Source: CAMDMI01 sp044359055
Lineage (GTDB): Bacteria > Bacteroidota > Bacteroidia > Cytophagales > Flexibacteraceae
Direction of reading: 5' to 3'
NCBI GenBank assembly: GCA_044359055.1
Contig: JBIKMV010000148.1
Span: 1-7,215, forward strand
Length of the DNA: 7,215 nucleotides
Positions 1 through 5,093 of the stretch are shown here, in pieces. The notes under the pieces were generated by a model. It did no database searches. It saw nothing but the letters and a program-made list of their open reading frames with translations, and was not told the origin of the DNA. Each line of letters begins with the position of its first letter. The stretch's first letter is position 1. The translations under genes and the position numbers were made by a program.

Positions 1-1
1 A

Positions 2-694
2 GGAGAGTATGCCAATCCCATCGAATGCATCTATTTGACCGCTTCCGGTGGCCCATTCCGGGGAATGAAAAAGGAGGATCTGAAAAATGTCTTGGTCTCG
101 CAGGCCTTAAAGCATCCGAACTGGAGTATGGGCAGCAAGATTACCATTGACTCTGCCACGCTGATGAACAAGGGTTTTGAAGTGATCGAAGCCCGATGGC
201 TTTTTGACCTGAAGCCTGAGCAAATACGGGTAGTGGTTCATCCTCAGTCTATTATTCATTCCATAGTTCAGTTTAACGACGGCTCTATGAAAGCTCAGAT
301 GGGTCTCCCGGATATGAAACTTCCCATTCAGTATGCCATGGTTTATCCCGACCGGATAGCCTCTTCATTTCCCCGTTTCGATTTTCTGCAATACCCCAAT
401 CTCAGTTTTGAAAGTCCTGACCGGGAAGCTTTTCCCTGTCTCGACCTGGCATTTGAGGCCATGGAAGCCGGAGGTAATGCTGCTTGCCGCCTCAACGCCG
501 CCAATGAAGTGGCCGTTCAGGCGTTTCTTCAGGAAAAAATTGGTTTTCTTCAGATTCCCGAACTTTTGGCCTACTGTTTGCAGAATGGGTTCCATACAAG
601 TAATCCTGCCTACGAAGATTATGTCTCTTCAGATGCTGAAACCCGGCGAATGGCAGAAGAATGGATTGAAAAACAAATATTAATCAACACTTAA
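2..694 (+). CDS. dxr: 1-deoxy-D-xylulose 5-phosphate reductoisomerase, C-terminal part (5' end outside window)
   Basis: This cytoplasmic enzyme (IspC) isomerises and reduces 1-deoxy-D-xylulose 5-phosphate to 2-C-methyl-D-erythritol 4-phosphate, the NADPH- and divalent-metal-dependent committed step of the MEP isoprenoid pathway. The frame is open from base 2 to a TAA at 692-694, giving 230 residues. Compared with the ~390-400 residue family, the N-terminal NADPH-binding domain (roughly 170 residues) is missing to the left. Catalytic landmarks are all present: SGGPF from base 44 (E. coli Ser186 region), the flexible-loop HPNWSMG from base 113 (His209/Trp212), and DSATLMNKGFEVIEARW around bases 149-202, holding the Ser222, Asn227, Lys228 and Glu231 equivalents that bind substrate and fosmidomycin. 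HPQSIIHS and the C-terminal LNAANE segment also match. The gene is followed after 9 bases by rseP, a common Bacteroidota order, so co-transcription is likely. An in-frame TTG at base 35 is not the real start, because conserved sequence continues upstream of it. Confidence 0.97.
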   Translation, partial: GEYANPIECIYLTASGGPFRGMKKEDLKNVLVSQALKHPNWSMGSKITIDSATLMNKGFEVIEARWLFDLKPEQIRVVVHPQSIIHSIVQFNDGSMKAQMGLPDMKLPIQYAMVYPDRIASSFPRFDFLQYPNLSFESPDREAFPCLDLAFEAMEAGGNAACRLNAANEVAVQAFLQEKIGFLQIPELLAYCLQNGFHTSNPAYEDYVSSDAETRRMAEEWIEKQILINT

Positions 695-703
695 AACTGA
701 AAC

Positions 704-2020
704 ATGGATATTCTGATTATGGCCGGACAGCTCATTCTGTCCATCACCATTCTGGTAGGACTTCACGAACTGGGGCATATGCTACCCGCCAAATGGTTTG
801 GCATGCGGGTAAGTAAATTTTTTATCGGATTTCCGCCTACTCTGTTTTCCCGGAAGAAGGGTGAAACTGAATACGGAATCGGAGCCATTCCTTTGGGAGG
901 ATTTGTGAAAATCGAGGGCATGGTAGATGAATCCCTCGACACCCAAAACCTCAGCAAGGAACCCGAACCCTGGGAATTCAGGGCCAAGCCCGCCTGGCAA
1001 AGGCTTATTGTTATGCTTGGGGGCATCACGGTCAATTTTTTTCTGGGCATTCTCATCTTCATTGGCATTGTTTGGATTACCGGTGAACACTTTTTGCCCG
1101 TTTCGGAAGTAAAATATGGCATTGTGGCCCATGAACTGGGTGAAGAAATGGGGCTCAGGGATGGTGATAAAATAGTGAAAGTCAATGGTAAAACCATTGA
1201 GCGGTTCGAAGAAACCCTTTCTCCTGAAGTTTTGCTGAGTTCCAATTCTTATTACACCATTTCCAGAAATGGTCAGACAATGGACATCAGGATTCCGGCA
1301 GACCTGCTTGAAAAACTCAGCGACAGGAAAGCCAGAAAGCGGCTTTTTTCTCCTGCTGCACCCTTTGAAGTAGGCAAAGTAATGGGCGGAATGCCCGGTG
1401 ACAAAGCAGGCCTCAAGCCCGGCGACCGGATTATGGGCATTGACAGTTCCGGAATCTATTACTTTCAGCAATTGCAGGATATGCTCGCCAATCTGAAAGG
1501 CAAGCAAATCACCCTTCATGTGCAGAGAGGAGATCATATTTTGCATTTGCCCCTTCAGGTTTCATCCGACGGATTGATTGGTTTTCAGCCGAAGCTTCTT
1601 CTCAATGAGGGGGTTATTTACTATGGTTTCTTTCAGTCCATTCCCAGAGGAACCGAAATGGCCATTGAAATTCTGGACATGAATCTCTCCGGCTTTGCCA
1701 AAATTTTCAGAGGGGAAGTATCGGCCTCCAATGCAGTCCACGGGCCCATTGGGATAGCAAGGGATATGTTTGGCTCAAGTTTCGACTGGACCAATTTCTG
1801 GAAAAATACAGGCATGCTATCCCTCATTCTGGCCTTTATGAATTTGCTTCCCATTCCTGCCCTGGATGGTGGACATGCCATGATGCTGACTTATGAAATT
1901 GTAACCCGTCGGAAGCCTTCTCTGGTTTTTATGGAATGGGCACAGAAAATCGGTATGTTTTTGATTCTGGCCTTGATGATTTTTGCCATTTTTAATGACC
2001 TGATCAAGAGCTTTTTCTAA
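704..2020 (+). CDS. rseP: RseP-type site-2 intramembrane zinc metalloprotease
   Basis: This is a 438-residue inner-membrane protease of the M50 (site-2) family. Relatives cut single-pass membrane substrates such as anti-sigma factors and remnant signal peptides; the substrate here is unknown. The zinc motif HELGH lies at residues 21-25 inside the first membrane segment, and the third zinc ligand is in the LDGG motif (387-390) following NLLPIPA, all as expected for an active enzyme. The re-entrant loop IPLGGFVK is at 62-69. A second membrane helix runs about 101-126 and includes GGITVNF. Two PDZ domains follow: about 135-210 (less typical, with GLRDGDKIVKVNG) and about 223-300 (GLKPGDRIMGID). 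The last hydrophobic helix is about 416-436. Length is normal for the family. The ATG at 704 is chosen because only a short hydrophobic stretch precedes HExxH, as in relatives. No Shine-Dalgarno sequence is visible, and the gene probably depends on a promoter upstream of dxr. Confidence 0.96.
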   Translation: MDILIMAGQLILSITILVGLHELGHMLPAKWFGMRVSKFFIGFPPTLFSRKKGETEYGIGAIPLGGFVKIEGMVDESLDTQNLSKEPEPWEFRAKPAWQRLIVMLGGITVNFFLGILIFIGIVWITGEHFLPVSEVKYGIVAHELGEEMGLRDGDKIVKVNGKTIERFEETLSPEVLLSSNSYYTISRNGQTMDIRIPADLLEKLSDRKARKRLFSPAAPFEVGKVMGGMPGDKAGLKPGDRIMGIDSSGIYYFQQLQDMLANLKGKQITLHVQRGDHILHLPLQVSSDGLIGFQPKLLLNEGVIYYGFFQSIPRGTEMAIEILDMNLSGFAKIFRGEVSASNAVHGPIGIARDMFGSSFDWTNFWKNTGMLSLILAFMNLLPIPALDGGHAMMLTYEIVTRRKPSLVFMEWAQKIGMFLILALMIFAIFNDLIKSFF

Positions 2021-2045
2021 GGCAAAATACCGGCCGCAAACATAG
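2021..2045. other. Convergent intergenic gap between rseP and cca
   Basis: These 25 bases separate the TAA of rseP from the TAG of the leftward cca. I looked for a GC-rich stem followed by a T run in either direction and found none. The only symmetric pieces are a short ATAGCTAT palindrome at 2042-2049, overlapping the cca stop, and a CCGGCC core. How transcription ends here is not visible; transcripts may overlap into the opposing gene. Confidence 0.6.
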
Positions 2046-3554
2046 CTATTCTGATTTTTCTGCTTCTCTCTCTGAGATAAAGGCCTCCGGGTCGAAGCCT
2101 GCTGCAGGGCTCAGTCCAATGCCGGATGCAAATTGCATGGCCAAAAAAAGGCATTCAGGAAGTGTGTTTTTGATTTGGCCCTCCAAAATGGCTTCGCGGA
2201 TTTGCTCCTTGATGATGCCGATTTCCTTGCCGGGCTTCAAAGCAAAAATCTCCATGATCATTTCTCCGGTAAGCAGGGGCTGAAAAAGCCGGAGTTTGTC
2301 TTTCTCTCCCACTTCAGCAATTTTCTCATCTACCCGGTCAAATTTCTCAAGATACCGCCTGGCCTTGTTGGGATTTTTGGTGGTAACATCTGCCCGGCAA
2401 AGAATCATCAGGTCTTCCAGATCGGGGCCGGCTTCGAACATCAGCCGCCGCACTGCCGAGTCGGTTACCGCCTCATTGGTCAGCGAAATTGGCCGCAGGT
2501 GAAGCCTGACAAGTTTTTGCACATACCGCATGTGCTCGTTCAGGGGAAGACGCAATTTTTTGAAAATCCCCGGAACCATATAGGCTCCTTTTTCTTCATG
2601 ACCGTGGAAAGTCCATCCTTCACCCTGAAAAAACCGCTTGGTGGCAGGCTTTGCAATGTCGTGCAGAATGGCAGCCCACCTAAGCCAAAGGTTTTCGCTG
2701 CGGGCTGCTGTGTTGTCCAGCACCTCCAGGGTATGAAAAAAATTGTCTTTGTGCGCCTTCCCGTCTTTGTTTTCCACACCGGCGAGGGCCACCATTTCCG
2801 GGAATATTTCCTTCAGTAATTCTGAGAAGTAAAGCAGTTTAAAGCCATATGAGGGGACTTTTACCTGAATGATTTTATTCAGTTCATCCGAAATCCGCTC
2901 GCCTGAGATGATTTGAATTCTCTCCTTCATTTTTCGGATTCCTTCGAAGGTATCGGCTTCGATATCAAACTCCAGTTGTGTCGCAAACCGGATGGCCCGA
3001 AGCATCCGCAAAGGATCGTCCGAAAAGGTTCGCTCCGGTTCCTGCGGGGTTCTGATGATCTTGTTTTTCAAATCCGACAGGCCGTCAAAAGGATCAAGCC
3101 ATTTGCCGAAAGACGATTTGTTCAGAGAAATGGCCAAAGAATTGATGGTCAGGTCTCTGCGATTCTGGTCTTCTTCCAGCGTTCCCGGTTCTACCTCTGG
3201 TTTCCGGGAGTGACTGCGGTACGATTCTTTTCTGGCAGTAACAAATTCCAGAACCCAGTCGCCATGTTTTACCTGAGCAGTACCGAAATTCTTAAAATGT
3301 CCAATATGGGTTTGGGGACCCCAGGTTTCGGCCAGTTTTTCAGCCAGCGGCAGGCAGTCGCCGATGGTGACAAAATCGGCATCCTTGCTTTCCCTTTTCA
3401 AAACCAGATCCCGTACAAAGCCACCAATCAGGTAGGTCTCAAGACCCAGTTCATCTGCCAGCTTTCCAATAAGAGTGAAAATTTCGTGTCCTCTCAGCCA
3501 AGGCAGAAATGATGCCGAAAGGCTTTCGGTTCTTGCATTTTCGTTTGTCGGCAT
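2046..3554 (-). CDS. cca: CCA tRNA nucleotidyltransferase with HD domain (class II)
   Basis: This 502-residue protein belongs to the class II nucleotidyltransferase / poly(A) polymerase family and probably adds or repairs the 3' CCA end of tRNAs using CTP and ATP. The head domain shows LIGGFVRD (42-49), the metal-binding D-x-D at Asp58/Asp60, RRDLTINSLA (132-141) and the family motif DPLRMLRAIRF (180-190), which together define the catalytic and nucleotide-selecting region. A C-terminal HD phosphohydrolase domain follows, with HKDNFFH (268-274), LHD (297-299) and FHGHE (316-320). In characterised relatives this domain hydrolyses 2',3'-cyclic and 2'-phosphates. CCA addition and poly(A) polymerase activity cannot be told apart by sequence alone, but in this phylum the single HD-bearing copy is normally the CCA enzyme. 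The ATG at 3552-3554 is the first in frame and sits seven bases after a promoter -7 element, which supports this start. The gene is divergent from ung and convergent with rseP. Confidence 0.93.
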   Translation of the reverse strand: MPTNENARTESLSASFLPWLRGHEIFTLIGKLADELGLETYLIGGFVRDLVLKRESKDADFVTIGDCLPLAEKLAETWGPQTHIGHFKNFGTAQVKHGDWVLEFVTARKESYRSHSRKPEVEPGTLEEDQNRRDLTINSLAISLNKSSFGKWLDPFDGLSDLKNKIIRTPQEPERTFSDDPLRMLRAIRFATQLEFDIEADTFEGIRKMKERIQIISGERISDELNKIIQVKVPSYGFKLLYFSELLKEIFPEMVALAGVENKDGKAHKDNFFHTLEVLDNTAARSENLWLRWAAILHDIAKPATKRFFQGEGWTFHGHEEKGAYMVPGIFKKLRLPLNEHMRYVQKLVRLHLRPISLTNEAVTDSAVRRLMFEAGPDLEDLMILCRADVTTKNPNKARRYLEKFDRVDEKIAEVGEKDKLRLFQPLLTGEMIMEIFALKPGKEIGIIKEQIREAILEGQIKNTLPECLFLAMQFASGIGLSPAAGFDPEAFISEREAEKSE

Positions 3555-3561
3555 GGGGCGG

Positions 3562-3596
3562 CAAAGGTAGGAAAGGGAACCGACTTACAGTCCAAA
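3562..3596 (-). promoter_or_regulatory. Bacteroidota-type promoter for cca (possibly leaderless)
   Basis: Read on the minus strand, bases 3569-3562 spell TACCTTTG, an exact match to the Bacteroidota -7 consensus TAnnTTTG. A TTTG lies at 3596-3593, 23 bases upstream of it, and a second TTTG at 3600-3597. These fit the -33 element, at the long end of the spacing reported for this phylum. Only seven bases (3561-3555) separate the -7 element from the cca ATG, so transcription would begin at or within a few bases of the start codon. The motif match is seen directly; leaderless translation is inferred. Confidence 0.55.
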
Positions 3597-3636
3597 CAAA
3601 ATGCAGGCTCCCGTACTGCTGCAGATAATTTTCCCC

Positions 3637-3644
3637 CATATTTG
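3637..3644 (+). promoter_or_regulatory. Weak candidate -7 element for ung
   Basis: CATATTTG matches TAnnTTTG except at its first base and lies 18 bases before the preferred ung ATG at 3663, so it would give a leader of roughly 10-12 bases. No convincing TTTG -33 element is seen 19-23 bases upstream. Some promoter must exist in this divergent gap, because cca reads the other way, but this assignment is tentative. Confidence 0.25.
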
Positions 3645-3662
3645 AACCCTTACATTTCTTGT

Positions 3663-4328
3663 ATGGCAGAAGTAAAACTGGAAGCAGGCTGGAAAGCCAG
3701 ATTGCAGCAGGAGTTTTCGAAACCCTATTTCGAAAATCTGATTGCCTTTGTAAAAAGTGAATACCAAACCCAGACCATTTACCCTCCCGGAAAGCTCATT
3801 TTCAATGCTTTTGAGCATTGCACACTGGAGAAACTCAGGGTGGTCATTCTGGGTCAGGACCCGTATATCAATCCCGGGCAGGCTATGGGCCTTAGTTTTT
3901 CTGTCCCCGATGGGATGCCCAAGCCGCCTTCCTTGCTCAATATTTTTAAGGAAATCAAAAAAGAAACGGGAAAAGAAATTCCTGTTTCGGGCAATCTTAC
4001 CCATTGGGCAGATCAGGGAGTGTTGCTTCTCAATACCGTGCTGACGGTGCAGGCCGGCCTGTCGAATTCCCATCAGGGCAAAGGCTGGGAGATTTTTACG
4101 GATGAGGTTATCCAGTTGATTTCCAGAGAAAAAAACAATGTGGTTTTTATGCTTTGGGGAAGCCCGGCCAGAAAAAAAGCAGCTTTGGTTGACGAAAAAA
4201 AACACCTCATTCTGGAGTCTGCGCACCCTTCGCCCATGAGTGTGGAAAGGGGTTTTTTCGGAAATGACCATTTTGTGAAATGCAACCAGTATCTGCAATC
4301 GAAAGGTTTAAATCCAATCAATTGGTAA
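3663..4328 (+). CDS. ung: Uracil-DNA glycosylase, family 1
   Basis: This 221-residue enzyme removes uracil from DNA, whether from cytosine deamination or dUTP misincorporation, and so starts base-excision repair. Family-1 motifs are complete: the water-activating GQDPY (64-68, catalytic Asp66, E. coli Asp64), PPSLLNIFKE, LLLNTVLTV containing the uracil-recognising Asn124 (E. coli Asn123), and the leucine-loop motif HPSPMSVERGFFG beginning at His188 (E. coli His187). The C terminus NPINW resembles the E. coli PIDW ending, and length is normal. One oddity is that the residues after GQDPY read IN-PGQAMG, where E. coli has HG-PGQAHG. The ATG at 3663 is preferred. An in-frame TTG at 3642 would add seven residues not typical of the family, and it overlaps the possible promoter. 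No Shine-Dalgarno sequence is seen. The gene probably heads an operon with the DUF4197 gene 9 bases downstream. Confidence 0.96.
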   Translation: MAEVKLEAGWKARLQQEFSKPYFENLIAFVKSEYQTQTIYPPGKLIFNAFEHCTLEKLRVVILGQDPYINPGQAMGLSFSVPDGMPKPPSLLNIFKEIKKETGKEIPVSGNLTHWADQGVLLLNTVLTVQAGLSNSHQGKGWEIFTDEVIQLISREKNNVVFMLWGSPARKKAALVDEKKHLILESAHPSPMSVERGFFGNDHFVKCNQYLQSKGLNPINW

Positions 4329-4337
4329 ATTGCGCCC

Positions 4338-5063
4338 ATGTTCAAACCACTGTTTTCACTTTTCCTTTCTCTGGCCTTCCTTTTGGTGCCTACCTCCTGC
4401 GAACACCTTGAGAAACTGGGCATTACTCAGGAAGAAATCATTTCAGGCCTAAGAGAGGCCCTAACAGTCGGGGCCAATTCGGCTGCTTCACAGCTGGGCG
4501 TTACCGACGGCTATTTCGGGAATCAGGCATTGAAACTGCTGCTACCCCCCGAAGCCAAGCCCGTGCTGGACAACATTTCCCGGATTCCCGGAGGACAATC
4601 GCTGCTGGATGATGTGATACTGAAAATGAACCGCGGTGCTGAAAAAGCTGCCCTGAAGGCCGGACCTATTTTTGTGAATGCCATCACCGGCATGACCTTA
4701 ACCGACGGGAAAAATATTTTGATGGGCTCTGACACCTCAGCTACACATTATCTGAGACAAAATACCTTTTCTCAACTCACCAATGCCTTTGCGCCGGAGA
4801 TCAACTCCGCCATGGATGAAATCGGGGCTGCATCAGCATGGAATACGCTTTTTTCCAACTACAATACCGTTGCTTCCTCACCAGCAGGAATTCTTTTAAA
4901 CCTTCAGCCTGTGGAAGCGAATCTTGGAGCCTATGCCACCAGCCGTGCCCTGAGCGGACTGTTTGTAAAAATAGCCGAGCAGGAAAAACTCATCCGCGAT
5001 GATCCGGCCAGGCGAACCTCAGATCTTCTGAAAAAGGTATTTGCCGAGCAGGACAACAAATAA
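4338..5063 (+). CDS. DUF4197 family probable lipoprotein
   Basis: This 241-residue protein resembles the DUF4197 family, small exported proteins of unknown function. The N terminus is a signal sequence: a lysine at position 3, a hydrophobic run about 5-17, then PTSC with Cys21 as the likely lipidated residue. The box is not textbook, because Pro occupies the -3 position, but Ser-Cys endings are common in Bacteroidota lipoproteins. The mature part is mainly predicted-helical and starts with a segment containing GITQEEIISGLREAL, followed by a conserved-looking LLPPEAKPVLDNI stretch (about 68-80). No catalytic motif is recognisable. The protein probably sits in the periplasm, anchored to the inner or outer membrane. 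The ATG lies 9 bases after the ung stop, and a Ddl-like gene follows 30 bases downstream, so all three may share a transcript. The family call comes from remembered sequence character, not a search. Confidence 0.8.
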   Translation: MFKPLFSLFLSLAFLLVPTSCEHLEKLGITQEEIISGLREALTVGANSAASQLGVTDGYFGNQALKLLLPPEAKPVLDNISRIPGGQSLLDDVILKMNRGAEKAALKAGPIFVNAITGMTLTDGKNILMGSDTSATHYLRQNTFSQLTNAFAPEINSAMDEIGAASAWNTLFSNYNTVASSPAGILLNLQPVEANLGAYATSRALSGLFVKIAEQEKLIRDDPARRTSDLLKKVFAEQDNK

Positions 5064-5093
5064 CATTCAAAACCCTGATTATTAAATCTTTTC

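Noticed and set aside
782..1546. A 254-codon leftward open frame antisense to rseP
   Set aside because: It is fully covered by rseP, which has HExxH, PDZ and LDGG motifs. The antisense translation is low-complexity and unlike a known family.
2133..2819. A 228-codon rightward open frame antisense to cca
   Set aside because: It lies wholly inside cca on the other strand, and its translation has no recognisable motif. The cca frame shows full family motifs, so this is a shadow frame. The same applies to the 199-codon frame at 2913-3512.
3602..3623. TGCAG ... CTGCA inverted repeat in the cca-ung gap
   Set aside because: The stem is only five pairs with a 12-base loop and has no T run, too weak to call a terminator or regulatory hairpin in a 108-base gap.
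3642..3662. TTG at 3642 as the ung start
   Set aside because: It would add seven residues not seen in the family and use a rare start. The ATG at 3663 gives a normal N terminus.
4195..4202. A8 tract in ung (and another at 7166-7173 in the Ddl-like gene) as programmed slippage sites
   Set aside because: Both read straight through as Lys-rich codons within conserved protein sequence, and no alternative frame makes a sensible product.
3585..4298. A 237-codon leftward open frame antisense to ung
   Set aside because: It overlaps ung, whose motifs are unambiguous, and it would also occupy the divergent promoter region. It has no recognisable domain.
4314..4325. CCAAT-CA-ATTGG inverted repeat at the end of ung, as a possible operator or hairpin
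   Set aside because: Only 5-base arms and a 2-base spacer, and it encodes the conserved C-terminal NPINW of Ung. The loop is too short for an RNA hairpin, so it is best explained by coding constraint and chance.
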